A stretch of DNA of 64,000 nt from Exiguobacterium sp. KRL4 (GTDB lineage Bacteria > Bacillota > Bacilli > Exiguobacteriales > Exiguobacteriaceae), in assembly GCF_001870785.1 (NCBI RefSeq), contig NZ_MOLV01000005.1, forward strand, positions 186,001 to 250,000, written 5' to 3'. Numbering within the stretch: the stretch's first letter is position 1; each line of letters opens with the position of its first letter. Under the pieces are notes generated by a model, which saw only the letters and a list, made by a program, of their open reading frames with translations, was not told the DNA's origin and ran no database searches. Positions 44,177 to 55,419 of the stretch are shown in pieces. The translations under genes were made by a program, and so were the position numbers.

Positions 44177-45013
44177 TCATTTCTCTGAAACGGTATCAAG
44201 CCGTTCGATGGTCTGAACTCCGCCGTCGATTGCATTGACGAAATACAGTTCTTCTCCGTTCAGTTCAATCTGCCACGTCGGCGGTAAGATCTGGACCGAC
44301 GTCGTGCCTTCGGTCACGAGACAAAAGTAGCCAAGCTGCTGGCTCGTCATTCTTTTTGAGGCTCTGAACAATCCCTGCTCTGACAGTTGAATGATGGATT
44401 CACTGGCCGACAACAACGTGACATCCTGTGCCTGACGGACGACCTTGTTTAAGTGACGTTGTTTATAGCTGACGATTTCCTGTTGTTTGTTTAACTGAAG
44501 GACGAGTAACGACGGACCAATCATCGCATCGTCTTCCCTCGATTGTTGTGGCGTCGAATAGAGCGGTTGTTCTTTATACGTCTGGACGAACGTCATCTCA
44601 TTATGTTTGCTGTCATACTTCCAAAACGTATAATCCGTACCATATGCGACGGAAGACCGGACAAATGATGTCGCGGAATCACGCATCGCTTTGGCTTCGA
44701 GCGGATACGATTTCGTTAAACGGACCGACCATTCAATTTGGTTTTTGACCGATATAATCGCATCCTCAATCGAAGAACCCTCTTTTGGGGCGAGCGAACT
44801 GGCATCGACTTCCGCCGTCAAATATCCGATTTCTTTTGAGACAGCTTGTAGTTTTTTCTCATCAATTTTCCGTTCCTTCAAAACGGTTTTCCCATCCGCA
44901 TTCGTCGTTGCGATTCGGGGATCGACCATTCGGTCCATCAGCTGAACAGCAAGATAGACGTTCAGGATCAGGAACGTCAGAATCAGTAACGTTTTTGCTT
45001 TACTCCAATCCAT
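44177..45013 (-). CDS. walI: Two-component system regulatory protein WalI (YycI)
   Basis: A 278-residue membrane-anchored protein with an N-terminal [25 protein letters not shown] anchor, the hallmark of YycI. The extracytoplasmic domain is beta-rich. With WalH it binds the WalK kinase in the membrane and restrains its activity in Bacillus. It starts a few bases after walH and is part of the walRKHIJ operon. Confidence 0.93.
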   Translation of the reverse strand: MDWSKAKTLLILTFLILNVYLAVQLMDRMVDPRIATTNADGKTVLKERKIDEKKLQAVSKEIGYLTAEVDASSLAPKEGSSIEDAIISVKNQIEWSVRLTKSYPLEAKAMRDSATSFVRSSVAYGTDYTFWKYDSKHNEMTFVQTYKEQPLYSTPQQSREDDAMIGPSLLVLQLNKQQEIVSYKQRHLNKVVRQAQDVTLLSASESIIQLSEQGLFRASKRMTSQQLGYFCLVTEGTTSVQILPPTWQIELNGEELYFVNAIDGGVQTIERLDTVSEK

Positions 45014-45019
45014 GAAACA

Positions 45020-46336
45020 TTATCCCTCTTTTCCGATAGCTTGATCGACCGTGGCCCATTTTCCGTTTTGTTTGACGAACCATGCCGGTTCAAACAAGGC
45101 ATAGCGACTCGTTTCAATTTGATACGTCATCTCATACCCCATCCGGATGCCGGAAATCTCATCCAACATGTCGGCGGATTGAAGCTGTTTTTCAATCTGA
45201 TCGATGGATGGCAATGTCGTTTCCCGGAGCAACAGCTTCCGGTCTGCCCGGAGCATGCTCCGACTGAGCGAACGGATTTGATTTTCCTCGAATGTCACTT
45301 TGATCGTCGCTAAATCAAAATCCGGTTGCTCAAGCAACGGTCCGGCTTCGCCAAACACCGGATACCGATTCAGATACAGACGGAACGTCGCTGCCTGTTC
45401 TTCATCCGTTTTCGACATCTGATCGAAGTAATAGCGGAAACCGCTGCGTTGCGTCAACTGATCAAGCCAGCCTCCGTGGATATTGATGTAACTGACGATC
45501 GTACTGTAATCGACAGAAGACGTCTGGGTATTCGGTGATAACGTATTGAATCGAAACGCGTTGTAATCCCGATCATACGTCGAGACGCTGACTCCGTCCG
45601 TCAAGACATCGAGTTCATCCCGACTCTTGATTTGTTGGACGTTCGAATTTTCCGTAAAGAAGGCACTTTCGATCCGACTGAGTGGTTTCGGATCCTGTGC
45701 GATATCATCGTAGACGAATACTTCTTCAAGCTTAGGTGTCGTACTTGGGACATACGTATAGTCGCCACCTTTCAGCTCGACTTTCGTCATCGGTTTTTTC
45801 TTATCGTAGGCAAACAGTCGTTTTAAGACTGTCTCGTCGCCAATCAATTTAAAGTCCTTGAACCGTCCTGTCGTTGACTCGAGCCGCAGAATCGGACCCT
45901 CATAGTCGAGCAGATACAACCGTTTGATTGGTTCTGACATCGCAATCTGTTCTTCTCCGAGCAATTCCTCCAGCATCTTTGCACTGATCGGAGTCGGGAA
46001 AATCATCTCGACACTTCGTTTGCTGGCCGGGATGTTCGAGGCCTTATCCGTCAAGACTAAGACACCAACATCAAAGGAAGCCCCGATCCGGTTCAAGATC
46101 GTCCGCCCGATGATTTGTGTCTGATAGGCGGTTTCACCGTTCGAGTAGACTACAAGCTCCGGATTGACGAGCTGATTCCCTTCGACCGTCTTCGAGGCAT
46201 CGATTTCATTAAACGACACCTGTTCCTGTTCGATCGATTCACTGCTCGGATGATACGTCCACAGCATGGCTGTCTGAACTATCGAGCCACTGACAAGCAA
46301 AATCAAGAGGACGGTTTTCAGTCGCTGTTTGGTCAT
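45020..46336 (-). CDS. walH: Two-component system regulatory protein WalH (YycH)
   Basis: A 438-residue protein with one N-terminal membrane helix (TVLLILLVSGSIVQTAMLW) and a large extracytoplasmic domain, as in YycH. It partners with WalI to modulate WalK. The ATG overlaps the walK stop by 4 bp, so synthesis is coupled. Internal features such as HPSSESIEQEQVSFNEIDAS near the start are typical. Its assignment rests on order and the weak family pattern. Confidence 0.92.
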   Translation of the reverse strand: MTKQRLKTVLLILLVSGSIVQTAMLWTYHPSSESIEQEQVSFNEIDASKTVEGNQLVNPELVVYSNGETAYQTQIIGRTILNRIGASFDVGVLVLTDKASNIPASKRSVEMIFPTPISAKMLEELLGEEQIAMSEPIKRLYLLDYEGPILRLESTTGRFKDFKLIGDETVLKRLFAYDKKKPMTKVELKGGDYTYVPSTTPKLEEVFVYDDIAQDPKPLSRIESAFFTENSNVQQIKSRDELDVLTDGVSVSTYDRDYNAFRFNTLSPNTQTSSVDYSTIVSYINIHGGWLDQLTQRSGFRYYFDQMSKTDEEQAATFRLYLNRYPVFGEAGPLLEQPDFDLATIKVTFEENQIRSLSRSMLRADRKLLLRETTLPSIDQIEKQLQSADMLDEISGIRMGYEMTYQIETSRYALFEPAWFVKQNGKWATVDQAIGKEG

Positions 46337-48183
46337 CCGATATCCACCTCTTCGATCACCTCATACGGAAGTGTAAAGTAGATTGTCGTACCGCGTCCCC
46401 ACTCACTTTCTGCCCAGATGTCGCCACCGTGTGCCGAGACGACGTCTTTCGCGATCGAGAGACCCAGTCCCGTCCCACCAATCTTACGTGCCCGGGCTTT
46501 ATCGACCCGGTAAAAACGTTCGAAAATCTTTTGCAGGTTGGCTTTTGGAATCCCGACCCCTTCATCCTTGATACTGATGACGATTCGTTTCGCCCGCAAC
46601 ATCGTCCGGACGGTGATCGTTCCGCCTTCCGGTGAATACTTGATCGCATTCGTCAAGATATTGTCCGCGACCTGAATCAATTTATCTTGATCGCCTCGAA
46701 TGTAGACTTTCCGTTTCATGATCTTCCGGCGGAACCGAATCCGTTCCGGTTTCGTCATATCATGCCGGTCAAGAATCTCATTCAGGAATTGAATGTAGTC
46801 AAAGCGGACTTTGTTCATCTTGTATTCCTTACTGTCCATTTTCGACAGTTGCAACAGATCGGTGACGAGGCGGATCATCCGCTCCGTTTCGTTTTGTGTC
46901 GTCTCCAGGAACCGTGGCGCCAGTTCTTCATCCTGGTAGGCACCTTCCGCCAAGGCTTCAAGGTAACTCCGCATCGTCGTCAGCGGTGTCCGGAGTTCAT
47001 GACTGACGTTCGCAACGAATTCGCGGCGATCCTGTTCAACTTGTTCCTGTTCCGTGACGTCATGCAGGACGATGATCATCCCGGTAATCGGTCCGCTGTG
47101 TTTTTTGACCGGAGAGAAAAAGGCCCGGACGAGGAACAGTTCATCTTCGCTACTGAAATCAAGTAAACGGGGGGGCATCGTCCCGTCTTCCGGAATCATG
47201 AAGTCGTCTCCTAGGGCAAGCAGATCCTTCAGATTCGTCCCGACGATTCCCGCGTCATCGACTCCGACGATATCTTTCGCCTGATCGTTCATCAAGATGA
47301 CCCGTAACGTCCGGTCGGTCGCGATCACACCGTCTGTCATGTTTTCGAGGACACTCGTCAACTTCCGCCGCTCGGCTTCCGTCGTCGCATTGGCTTCGAG
47401 CAACTCATCCGTCAGTTCATTAAAGGACCGCGCGAGCTGTCCAATCTCGTCATCCGAATAGACTTTGACCTTCCGCGAGAAATTCCCGCGCCGCATCTCG
47501 ATCGCCTGACGTCGCATATCGGAAATCGGACGAGTGATCGTCCGCGATAACAGGACACCGAGGATCGAAGTGATGACAAGTGCAATCACTGTCCCCGTCG
47601 CTAAGATCCGTGTGACTTGTTGCATCTGAGCATAAATCGACTCCATCGAAGCTCGGACATAAATCATGCCTGTCGTCGCACCTGTCCGTTCCGATGTGAC
47701 AGGCACTGCAAAGATCCGAATCTTATCTTCCGTCCCCGGATCAAGTACCGTATCGACACGTGAGGAGCTGGTCGCTTGTGCTTTTTTGATCAGTGAATTC
47801 GTCGCCCGTTGCCCGACGGCCGACTGATTATCTTCATCAGATGTCGCTTGAATGATCGAGTCCTGATCAATGATCTGGACCTCGAGAATATCGTTTCTTG
47901 AAGTCGAGCCACTACTAAACTCAGACAGCAGTTGTCCAAGGGATTCAGACAACTGCCGTTTTGAGGCTTCATCATCGCCTGTCTTATCAAATTCCTTCCC
48001 GACGTTGTACGCAACAAGCCCGGCCCGGTCTTCGACAGATTTTGAGAAGTTCGTAATGTACTGCTTTTCAAGCGAACGAACGAAGTAAACACCAATGACT
48101 TGCATCGCGACTAAAATCAACAATGCATAAATGACGACAAGCTTCCACTGGATCGATTTAAAGAAGTTCGTTCCTTTTAACAT
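46333..48183 (-). CDS. walK: Cell-wall sensor histidine kinase WalK
   Basis: A 616-residue membrane histidine kinase. In order it has a first helix (residues about 14-32), an extracytoplasmic PDC-like domain, a second helix (about 182-205), a HAMP linker, a PAS domain (about 265-370), the dimerisation domain with the phosphorylated His395 (FVANVSHELRTPLTTMRSY), and the ATPase domain with N-box (ILTNAIKYSPEGG), G1 (KDEGVGIP) and G2 (GTGLGLSIA). It senses cell-wall state and phosphorylates WalR, an essential pair in low-GC Gram-positives. It starts 2 bp after walR. Confidence 0.96.
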   Translation of the reverse strand: MLKGTNFFKSIQWKLVVIYALLILVAMQVIGVYFVRSLEKQYITNFSKSVEDRAGLVAYNVGKEFDKTGDDEASKRQLSESLGQLLSEFSSGSTSRNDILEVQIIDQDSIIQATSDEDNQSAVGQRATNSLIKKAQATSSSRVDTVLDPGTEDKIRIFAVPVTSERTGATTGMIYVRASMESIYAQMQQVTRILATGTVIALVITSILGVLLSRTITRPISDMRRQAIEMRRGNFSRKVKVYSDDEIGQLARSFNELTDELLEANATTEAERRKLTSVLENMTDGVIATDRTLRVILMNDQAKDIVGVDDAGIVGTNLKDLLALGDDFMIPEDGTMPPRLLDFSSEDELFLVRAFFSPVKKHSGPITGMIIVLHDVTEQEQVEQDRREFVANVSHELRTPLTTMRSYLEALAEGAYQDEELAPRFLETTQNETERMIRLVTDLLQLSKMDSKEYKMNKVRFDYIQFLNEILDRHDMTKPERIRFRRKIMKRKVYIRGDQDKLIQVADNILTNAIKYSPEGGTITVRTMLRAKRIVISIKDEGVGIPKANLQKIFERFYRVDKARARKIGGTGLGLSIAKDVVSAHGGDIWAESEWGRGTTIYFTLPYEVIEEVDIG

Positions 48184-48185
48184 CG

Positions 48186-48896
48186 TTATTCATTCTCCCC
48201 GTCTTGGAGATAGTAGCCGACACCACGGCGGGTCATGATATAGATCGGTGTACTTGGGTTATCCTCGACTTTTTCACGCAGACGGCGCACCGTCACGTCG
48301 ACCGTCCGGACATCACCAAAGTAGTCGTAACCCCAGACTGTTTGAAGCAGGTGCTCACGGGTCATGACTTGTCCGATGTTTTTCGCTAAATAATGCAACA
48401 ACTCGAATTCACGTTGAGTGAGTTCGATTTTTTGATCTTTCCGTGTCACGGTATGAGAATTCGTATCGATATACAGTTCTCCCACTTTTAACGGACCAGG
48501 ACCGGCATTCGCAGGAGTTGCCTCTACTGCGTTGACATTTCGTAGATGTGCTTTGACTCGCGCTAATAGTTCGCGTGAGCTGAATGGCTTCGTCACATAA
48601 TCGTTTGCGCCAAGCTCAAGTCCTAAAACCGTATCGATTTCAGAATCCTTTGCCGTCAACATGATGATCGGGACTTTTGATGTTTTCCGGACTTCCCGGC
48701 AGACTTCCATCCCGTCCATCAATGGCAACATGATATCGAGTAAGATGAGGTCGGGTTTGAACTCCTCGACTTTTTCAAGTGCTTCGACACCATCATTTGC
48801 TACTGCAACACTATAGCCTTCTTTTTCTAATTTAAATTTTAATATATCCGCAATCGGCTGCTCGTCGTCGACGACGAGGATTTTACGTTCCGTCAC
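48186..48896 (-). CDS. walR: Cell-wall response regulator WalR
   Basis: A 236-residue OmpR/PhoB-type regulator. The receiver domain has the acidic pocket (VVDDEQP) and the phosphorylated Asp54 ([10 protein letters not shown]), with the conserved Thr/Ser and Lys (MLTAKD, VTKPF). The C-terminal winged helix ends at RRGVGYYLQ. The start is a GTG behind AAGGGGG. It is the first gene of the walRKHIJ-htrA cluster and controls wall hydrolases. Two promoter-like elements lie upstream but are weak. Confidence 0.97.
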   Translation of the reverse strand: MTERKILVVDDEQPIADILKFKLEKEGYSVAVANDGVEALEKVEEFKPDLILLDIMLPLMDGMEVCREVRKTSKVPIIMLTAKDSEIDTVLGLELGANDYVTKPFSSRELLARVKAHLRNVNAVEATPANAGPGPLKVGELYIDTNSHTVTRKDQKIELTQREFELLHYLAKNIGQVMTREHLLQTVWGYDYFGDVRTVDVTVRRLREKVEDNPSTPIYIMTRRGVGYYLQDGENE

Positions 48897-48960
48897 TGGG
48901 TGTTCCCCCTTAAAAATTTCTATTCAATCTATTTTACCTGTTTTTGAGGCATATAGAAAG

Positions 48961-48986
48961 GTGGCGACGGAAACTCCCGACGCCAC
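48961..48986 (-). terminator. Possible second terminator after purA
   Basis: GTGGCGTCGG / CCGTCGCCAC on the minus strand form a 10-bp stem with one T-T mismatch followed by CTTTCT. It lies between the purA terminator and the walR gene and may block read-through into the wal operon or belong to its leader. Confidence 0.4.
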
Positions 48987-49017
48987 TCTGCTGACTACAT
49001 GACCCGTTCACGCCCAT

Positions 49018-49033
49018 CGTTCCACGTGAAACA
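49018..49033. other. parS-like site
   Basis: CGTTCCACGTGAAACA matches 14 of 16 positions of the parS consensus TGTTTCACGTGAAACA, with an intact CACGTG core. It is intergenic between purA and walR. A role in ParB loading is plausible but weaker than for the site near noc. Confidence 0.5.
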
Positions 49034-49093
49034 TTACTTTTAGTATACGCCCTTTTGATTCATCTTGTGAATGTTTTCGCTTGCTTCCTCATC

Positions 49094-49134
49094 AAAAAAG
49101 AAGCCGATCCAGATTTGATATCCGGACCCGCTCC
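49094..49134 (-). terminator. Terminator of purA
   Basis: A 15-bp stem with wobbles and one mismatch (minus strand GGAGCGGGTCCGGAT / ATCTGGATCGGCTTC) is followed by six T's immediately after the purA stop. Confidence 0.82.
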
Positions 49135-49143
49135 TCTGAAAAA

Positions 49144-50436
49144 TTATGCTTCTTCGTACAGATCACGCAGCACAACCGTCTGTTCCCGTCCTGGTCCGAC
49201 TGAGAATGTGACGAGTGAAATGTCCGTCAAATCAGCAATTCGTTTGACGTAATTTTGGGCATTGAGTGGAAGATCTTCAAACTTCCGAATGTGCGTGATA
49301 TCTTCTTTCCAGCCCGGTAACTCTTCATAGACCGGGACACATGCTTCAAGATCACGGAAGCTTGCTGGGTACTCGTCAATCTGTTTGCCTTTAAACTCGT
49401 ACGACGTACAGATTTTAAGCGTTTCGATCCCTGTCAGAACATCGATTGAGTTCAATGCAAGATCCGTCAAACCACTTGTCCGGCGTGAGTGACGGACGAC
49501 GACCGAATCAAACCAACCGACACGGCGTGGACGACCTGTCGTCGTACCGTATTCCCGGCCGACTTCACGAATATGGTGACCAATTTCGTCAAACAGTTCC
49601 GTTGGGAAAGGACCATCACCGACACGTGACGTGTAGGCTTTACAGACACCAACGACATGATCGATCCGGGCTGGACCAACACCGACGCCTGAGGCGACGC
49701 CGCCGGCAGATGCGTTCGATGACGTGACGAACGGATACGTCCCGTGGTCAAGGTCGAGTAAAACGCCTTGTGCGCCTTCGAAGAGGACTTTTTCCCCTTT
49801 GTCGAGGCTGTCGTTGACGACGACCGATGTGTCACAGACATATTTCGCGAACTCTTGACCGTATGCATAATATTCTTCGAAGATATCGTCAAACGCAATC
49901 GGTTCCGCGTCATACATCTTCGTGAACATCCGATTTTTTTGTTCGAGAACAATTTGTAATTTTTCTGCGAATGTTTCTTTGTCGAGTAAATCAGCCATCC
50001 GAATTCCGATCCGTGCCGCTTTATCCATGTAGCACGGGCCGATTCCTTTCAGCGTCGTTCCGACTTTCGCATCGCCTTTTGCTTCTTCTTCGAGCTGATC
50101 CTGCAGTTGGTGATATGGCAAGATGACATGTGCCCGGTTTGAAATGAGTAAGTTATCTGTTGAAACACCACGATCGTGCAGATACTTCAATTCCTTGACG
50201 AGCGATTTCGGGTTGACGACCAAACCGTTCCCGATGACGCATTTCTTGTCTGAGTAAAAGATCCCTGAAGGAATCAGGTGTAACTTATACGTCTCATTAT
50301 TAAATACGATCGTATGTCCTGCGTTGTCTCCACCTTGATAACGTGCAACGACATCGGCTTTTTTCGAAAGAAAATCGGTGATCTTTCCTTTTCCTTCGTC
50401 GCCCCACTGTGTTCCGACTACTACTACTGATGACAT
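49144..50436 (-). CDS. purA: Adenylosuccinate synthase
   Basis: A 430-residue enzyme that joins IMP and aspartate with GTP in AMP synthesis. The N-terminal [22 protein letters not shown]-binding loop, the GNDNAGH-like region ([12 protein letters not shown]), and the [13 protein letters not shown] block are conserved. ATG at 50436 is the start that fits the family; an in-frame upstream extension does not. It is monocistronic, between dnaB and the wal operon, as in other Bacillales. Confidence 0.97.
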   Translation of the reverse strand: MSSVVVVGTQWGDEGKGKITDFLSKKADVVARYQGGDNAGHTIVFNNETYKLHLIPSGIFYSDKKCVIGNGLVVNPKSLVKELKYLHDRGVSTDNLLISNRAHVILPYHQLQDQLEEEAKGDAKVGTTLKGIGPCYMDKAARIGIRMADLLDKETFAEKLQIVLEQKNRMFTKMYDAEPIAFDDIFEEYYAYGQEFAKYVCDTSVVVNDSLDKGEKVLFEGAQGVLLDLDHGTYPFVTSSNASAGGVASGVGVGPARIDHVVGVCKAYTSRVGDGPFPTELFDEIGHHIREVGREYGTTTGRPRRVGWFDSVVVRHSRRTSGLTDLALNSIDVLTGIETLKICTSYEFKGKQIDEYPASFRDLEACVPVYEELPGWKEDITHIRKFEDLPLNAQNYVKRIADLTDISLVTFSVGPGREQTVVLRDLYEEA

Positions 50437-50610
50437 ATTCTCATCCACCTCCACGTACGATTCAAAACCACGACTAAGTGTAACGCGGAAAAAAACAGAA
50501 GTCAACCAAATACCGAACAATTAATTGTTACAATTCTTTTTCGTTCGTTTAAATCGCTGTTTTAATTCACTTTTTTCCTTTCTCTTCAAGATATTCAAAC
50601 ATAACGATTC

Positions 50611-50646
50611 AAAAAACTCCTCTGCCGGAATCGACAGAGGAGTTTT
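50611..50646. terminator. Terminator of the rplI-dnaB end
   Basis: A perfect 12-bp stem (AAAACTCCTCTG / CAGAGGAGTTTT) with A- and T-rich flanks follows the dnaB stop on the minus strand. Confidence 0.93.
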
Positions 50647-50654
50647 GAACCTGT

Positions 50655-52007
50655 TCAGGCGGGTGGTGCATACGAGTTACTTGGTTCAAGATCAACGAAC
50701 TTATTGAATTCTTTCCGGAAAGCGAGTTTGACGGTACCGGTCGGACCATTCCGCTGTTTGGCGATGATGATCTCGATCGTGTTCGCATCTTCCGTTTCTT
50801 TGTTGTAGTAATCATCGCGGTACAAGAAGGCGACGATATCCGCATCCTGCTCGATCGCTCCGGATTCCCGGATATCGGACATCATCGGCCGTTTATCCTG
50901 CCGACTCTCGACACCCCGGGACAGCTGCGATAACGCGATGACCGGGACTTCGAGTTCACGGGCAAGCGACTTCAAGGACCGGGAAATCTCAGAGACTTCC
51001 TGTTGCCGGTTGTCGCTTGAACGACCATTTCCTTGAATCAGTTGCAAATAATCGATCATGATCATACCAAGACCATGCTCCTGCTTCAGACGACGGCATT
51101 TCGCCCGAATGTCGTTGACACGGATTCCTGGTGTATCGTCGATATAGATCCCTGCTTGCGACAAACTGCTCATCGCAAGCGATAACTTGCCCCAGTCCTC
51201 GTCTTCAAGTTGTCCGGTCCGGAGGCGCTGCGCGTCGACATTCCCTTCCGCACACAACATCCGCATGACGAGCTGTTCTGCACCCATCTCGAGACTAAAG
51301 ATGGCCACATTTTCGTCGGCACGCGTCGCGACGTTTTGGGAGATGTTCAAGGCAAACGCTGTTTTACCGACGGATGGACGAGCCGCGACGATGATCAAAT
51401 CATTGCGTTGGAATCCGGCTGTCACCTTATCAAGATCACGGAACCCGGTCGGAATCCCGGTCGTTTCGCCACTTTGCTTATGCAATTTATCGATCGTTGC
51501 ATAGGCACTCGTCAAGACGTCGGAAATCGGAATGAAACTGGCGCTCCCTTTTCCTTGTGACACTTCGAGAATCTTCCGTTCTGCTTCGTTGAGTAAAACA
51601 TCGACCTCATTTTGTCGTTCATATCCATCGGTGACGATTTCATTGGCTGTCCGGATCAGACGGCGGAGTGTCGATTTTTGATCGACGACATTGACGTAAT
51701 AGTTGATATTCGCTGCGGTCGGAACACCTTCCGCAAGCTCACCGAGGTACGGGAGTCCACCGACTTCCTCCAAGATACCAAGCGTACTCAGCTCTGCCGT
51801 GACCGTTACTAAATCAATCGCTTCGCCACGGTCGGATAACACCAGCATCGTTTCAAAAATCCGTTGGTGGGCCGCACGATAAAAATCTTGTGGTAACAAT
51901 CGTTCAGACGCACTGATCAGTCGATCCGCATCGATCATGATCGCCCCAAGGACGGCTTGCTCCGCCTCAATGCTTTGGGGTGGCGTATTTTGCATTACAT
52001 CACTCAT
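50655..52007 (-). CDS. dnaB: Replicative DNA helicase DnaB
   Basis: A 450-residue ring helicase that unwinds DNA at the replication fork (called DnaC in Bacillus subtilis). The N-terminal QSIEAEQAVLGAIMID domain, Walker A ARPSVGKTAFAL, Walker B-type MIMIDYLQLI and the SQLSRGVESR arginine-finger region are conserved. ATG at 52007 has AAAGGGG seven bases upstream, preferred to a GTG just before it. It follows rplI in one operon with gdpP. Confidence 0.96.
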   Translation of the reverse strand: MSDVMQNTPPQSIEAEQAVLGAIMIDADRLISASERLLPQDFYRAAHQRIFETMLVLSDRGEAIDLVTVTAELSTLGILEEVGGLPYLGELAEGVPTAANINYYVNVVDQKSTLRRLIRTANEIVTDGYERQNEVDVLLNEAERKILEVSQGKGSASFIPISDVLTSAYATIDKLHKQSGETTGIPTGFRDLDKVTAGFQRNDLIIVAARPSVGKTAFALNISQNVATRADENVAIFSLEMGAEQLVMRMLCAEGNVDAQRLRTGQLEDEDWGKLSLAMSSLSQAGIYIDDTPGIRVNDIRAKCRRLKQEHGLGMIMIDYLQLIQGNGRSSDNRQQEVSEISRSLKSLARELEVPVIALSQLSRGVESRQDKRPMMSDIRESGAIEQDADIVAFLYRDDYYNKETEDANTIEIIIAKQRNGPTGTVKLAFRKEFNKFVDLEPSNSYAPPA

Positions 52008-52026
52008 CACCGGTCCCCTTTTCTAC

Positions 52027-52470
52027 TCACGCTTCTTTGACCTGAACGTTTAACGTTGCTGTGACTTCGTTATGCAATTTGAGTGGTACTTTCGTCACAC
52101 CCAGTGTTTTGATCGGGTGCTCGAGTTCGATTTTACGTTTATCGATCTTGTAGCCCATCTGTTTTAACTCATCGGCGATTTGTTTGCTTGTGACCGATCC
52201 AAAAACCCGACCACCTTCACCTGTTTTCGTTGAGACGACGATCGTTTCTTTTTCAATCTTCTCTTTTAACGCTTGTGCGTCTAACAACACCTGTTTCGCT
52301 TGTTCTGCCGCTTTTCGCTCATGGGCTTCATGCTGTTTGAGGTTTCCGGTCGTTGCCGGACGTGCTAATTTCTGTTTGAACAACACGTTGTTCGCATACG
52401 CATCGGCGACTTCTTTGACGTCCCCTGTTTTACCTTGACCTTTTACATCTTGCAAGAAAATAACTTTCAT
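52027..52470 (-). CDS. rplI: Ribosomal protein bL9
   Basis: A 147-residue ribosomal protein of the large subunit. The N-terminal [20 protein letters not shown] domain, the long connecting helix, and the C-terminal RNA-binding domain with [13 protein letters not shown] are typical and full length. Its ATG overlaps the gdpP stop by 4 bp. The gdpP-rplI-dnaB order is that of Bacillus. Confidence 0.97.
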   Translation of the reverse strand: MKVIFLQDVKGQGKTGDVKEVADAYANNVLFKQKLARPATTGNLKQHEAHERKAAEQAKQVLLDAQALKEKIEKETIVVSTKTGEGGRVFGSVTSKQIADELKQMGYKIDKRKIELEHPIKTLGVTKVPLKLHNEVTATLNVQVKEA

Positions 52471-54452
52471 TCTGTTTCCTCTCCTTTTGTTTCATCTTCT
52501 AAATAATGATCAATCGCTTTTCGTAATTCAATTGCGACGGTCAGAACCGATTCTGTCATCTGAGTCGCAGCATTCGTTAAATGACCTCCGCCACCGAGCG
52601 TCTCCATGATCAACTGGACGTTCACTTCACCGAGCGAACGGGCACTGATCGCCGTCCGACCATCCTGTAATTCCGCGATGACGAAGGCGGCTCGGATACC
52701 TTGGAGCGATAACAATTGATCCGCCGTTTGCGCGATCAAGACTTGATCATGAATCACTCCGGGCTCTGCCGTCGCAATCGCCATCCCGGCCGTATAGATT
52801 TCCGTCCGTTCTAAGATATGCGACTGTTCGACATATGTCTCAAGATCCTGGCTGAGAAACTCTTGGACCAAGACCGTGTCCGCCCCTTGAGAACGAAGGT
52901 AAGACGCCGCGTCAAACGTCCGCGAACCGGTCCGTAACGTAAACCCTTTTGTATCGACGATGATGCCGGCGAGTAACGCCGTCGCTTCAAGCATCGCCAG
53001 TTTTTCGTTCGTCGGTTGGTACTCAATCAATTCCGTGACCAGTTCCGAAGTCGACGACGCGTACGGTTCGAGGTACACGAGGACCGGTTCTTCGATGAAG
53101 TCTTCTCCCCGTCGGTGATGGTCGATGACGACCATCCGTTCAAACCGTTCAAGCAGAGCGGGCACGACGACAAGCGACGGTTTATGTGTATCGACGATGA
53201 TCAGTAAAGCTTGATCATCAATCAGCTGATCGGCCTGGAACGCATTAACGAAACGGGTCGCAAGTTTTGGTTCCTGACTGATTTCATGCATCATCCGTCG
53301 AATACCTTGTCCGATTTCTGCTTCCGGCAAGACGATATGTGCCTCTTTCTCATTCATTTCAGCCAACTTCAGAATTCCGATCGAGGATCCCAGCGAATCC
53401 ATATCCGGATTCCGGTGCCCCATGATGAGGATTCGACTCGACTCCTGCATCAAATCGCGTAACGAATTGGCAATGACGCGTGCGCGGACACGGGTACGTT
53501 TTTCCGTTGGATTGGTTTTTCCACCGTAAAAGCGAACTTTTCCATCCCGTTTGATGACGACTTGGTCTCCACCACGTCCTAGTGCTAAGTCTAAACTTGA
53601 TTGAGCCATCAGACCAAGCGCCGGGATTGGATCGCTTCCACACCCGATCCCAATCGACAAGGTCAACTGGACACCACGTTGGCTCGTCTCTTCACGGACG
53701 GTATCGAGGATCGTAAATTTCGATCGTTCCAAGACCCTTAAATTTTCTTCCGTCGTCACGATAAAGTAACGATCGGAAGCCGTCCGTTTGATGTACGTAC
53801 CATGATCGGCTGCCCAGTGGTTCAACAGTTGCGTGACGCGACTGTTCAACTCACTCCGGAGCTGATCTTCAATCCCTTGTGTCATCTCATCATAGTTATC
53901 GAGATAAATGACACCGATGACCGTTTGATTATCGACGAGCTGCTGTTCGACCTGGGCTTCTTCTGTCATATCAAACAGATAAAACGTCCGGTTCTCACTG
54001 TTTGAAAACACCCGATAGACGGACTCGCCGATCTCGAGTGTCGCTTGATCTTCATCGACCGCAATCATCTCGACGAACAGAGGATCAAGATCCGTCAAAA
54101 CCTGTCCCATGGCAAGATCATCAAAAATCTCACGCATCGGATCATTAAACCAGGTGACGCGTGTTTCTTCATCATAAAGTAAAATACCAATTGGCATGTT
54201 CGTTAGCGCATCCTGACCGGTGTCTTCCACCTGAATCGATATGCCGGCGACATAACTTTCCCACGACTTACGCCCACGTCGCTCCTCCAAGATATGAAGA
54301 GCGAACAGCCCTATCGTCAAGACGGCACCGATGGCCGCGATAACGGGGTGATCGACGACAATGACAAAAAGTAGAGCCACGATTAATAGATACGGAACGA
54401 AACGAAAGAATCGCCGTTCTCGTTCGGGTGATACTTGCTGACCTAACCCCAT
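52467..54452 (-). CDS. gdpP: Cyclic-di-AMP phosphodiesterase GdpP (YybT)
   Basis: A 661-residue membrane protein that hydrolyses cyclic di-AMP to pApA. In order it has two N-terminal membrane helices (about 17-55), a degenerate PAS domain (about 85-155), a degenerate GGDEF domain (about 170-310, with the motif altered to SDRYF), and the catalytic DHH domain with [13 protein letters not shown] (His346, Asp350, Asp352) and [11 protein letters not shown]. The DHHA1 domain carries [10 protein letters not shown]. The active-site residues are complete. It overlaps rplI. The upstream membrane gene yybS of Bacillus is absent; rpsR lies next instead. Confidence 0.96.
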   Translation of the reverse strand: MGLGQQVSPERERRFFRFVPYLLIVALLFVIVVDHPVIAAIGAVLTIGLFALHILEERRGRKSWESYVAGISIQVEDTGQDALTNMPIGILLYDEETRVTWFNDPMREIFDDLAMGQVLTDLDPLFVEMIAVDEDQATLEIGESVYRVFSNSENRTFYLFDMTEEAQVEQQLVDNQTVIGVIYLDNYDEMTQGIEDQLRSELNSRVTQLLNHWAADHGTYIKRTASDRYFIVTTEENLRVLERSKFTILDTVREETSQRGVQLTLSIGIGCGSDPIPALGLMAQSSLDLALGRGGDQVVIKRDGKVRFYGGKTNPTEKRTRVRARVIANSLRDLMQESSRILIMGHRNPDMDSLGSSIGILKLAEMNEKEAHIVLPEAEIGQGIRRMMHEISQEPKLATRFVNAFQADQLIDDQALLIIVDTHKPSLVVVPALLERFERMVVIDHHRRGEDFIEEPVLVYLEPYASSTSELVTELIEYQPTNEKLAMLEATALLAGIIVDTKGFTLRTGSRTFDAASYLRSQGADTVLVQEFLSQDLETYVEQSHILERTEIYTAGMAIATAEPGVIHDQVLIAQTADQLLSLQGIRAAFVIAELQDGRTAISARSLGEVNVQLIMETLGGGGHLTNAATQMTESVLTVAIELRKAIDHYLEDETKGEETE

Positions 54453-54543
54453 CGCGTCCTCCTTGTATACTGAATATACTCATCTAAAAAATTCGTTAAC
54501 TTGTATATTATAACCGAAAAGCAGGACAGGTTGAAAGCGAAGC

Positions 54544-54580
54544 GAAAAAAAGCGCCTTCCCTTCGAAAAGGAAAAGCGCT
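54544..54580 (-). terminator. Terminator of rpsF-ssb-rpsR
   Basis: An imperfect hairpin (AGCGC...GCGCT outer stem with inner pairs) followed by seven T's on the minus strand lies after the rpsR stop. Confidence 0.82.
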
Positions 54581-54589
54581 AGACCGTAA

Positions 54590-54820
54590 TCAGTCAGCTA
54601 CGTATGGAATTAAAGCCATTTGACGTGAACGTTTGATTGCGATTGTAAGTGGACGTTGGTATTTCGCTGAAGTACCAGTCACACGACGTGGAAGAATCTT
54701 TCCACGTTCCGAAATGAAACGTTTGAGAAGTTCTACGTCTTTATAATCGATATGAGTGATGTGGTTCGACGTGAAGTAACATACTTTACGACGACGTTTT
54801 CCACCTGGACGACGTGCCAT
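54590..54820 (-). CDS. rpsR: Ribosomal protein bS18
   Basis: A 76-residue small-subunit protein with the conserved [22 protein letters not shown] and TAI-like ([16 protein letters not shown]) regions. AAGGAGG precedes the ATG. It is the last gene of the rpsF-ssb-rpsR operon. Confidence 0.97.
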   Translation of the reverse strand: MARRPGGKRRRKVCYFTSNHITHIDYKDVELLKRFISERGKILPRRVTGTSAKYQRPLTIAIKRSRQMALIPYVAD

Positions 54821-54868
54821 GTGATTAACCTCCTTTTTAGAGTAAATTTTTCAGTCCGACGTTCCCGA

Positions 54869-55396
54869 TTAGAACGGGAGATCGTCGTCTGAAAGATCGA
54901 TCGAACTGCCGCCGCTGAACGGATCAGCGCCGAAGCCCGAATTCGATGAAGATGAAGCGGGTGCTGGCGAGGAAGAGTTGTTCTGCTGTTGCTGTGAACC
55001 CCATCCTGCAGCATTTCCGTTTCCACCTGTATTTGAATTCGAAGAGTAGCTATCACTATCGGAAGAACGGCTTGCATTGCGTGATTCTAGGAATCGAACA
55101 CTATCCGCGACGACTTCTGCACGATATCGACGTTGACCATCTTTATCGTCATAGCTACTAATCTGAAGGCGACCCTCAACACCTGCGAGGCTCCCTTTTT
55201 TCAAATACTGAGCAACGTTCTCTGCTTGCTTGCGCCATACGACGCAATCGATGAAGTCAGCTTCTCGCTTCCCATCTTGTCCTGTAAACGGACGGTCACA
55301 AGCGAGTGTGAATCGCGTTACCGCAATCCCGCTCTGCGTATAACGCATTTCAGGGTCACGAGTTAACCGACCGACTAAAACGACGCGGTTAATCAT
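54869..55396 (-). CDS. ssb: Single-stranded DNA-binding protein
   Basis: A 175-residue SSB. The OB-fold domain (residues 1-105) starts [20 protein letters not shown] and contains [21 protein letters not shown] Ser/Asn/Gly-rich linker of about 55 residues leads to the acidic tip DLSDDDLPF that binds partner proteins. ATG at 55396 is preferred to a GTG three codons earlier because GGAGAG lies eight bases upstream. It lies between rpsF and rpsR as usual. Confidence 0.97.
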   Translation of the reverse strand: MINRVVLVGRLTRDPEMRYTQSGIAVTRFTLACDRPFTGQDGKREADFIDCVVWRKQAENVAQYLKKGSLAGVEGRLQISSYDDKDGQRRYRAEVVADSVRFLESRNASRSSDSDSYSSNSNTGGNGNAAGWGSQQQQNNSSSPAPASSSSNSGFGADPFSGGSSIDLSDDDLPF

Positions 55397-55419
55397 CAGA
55401 ATCACTCTCCTGTTTCAGC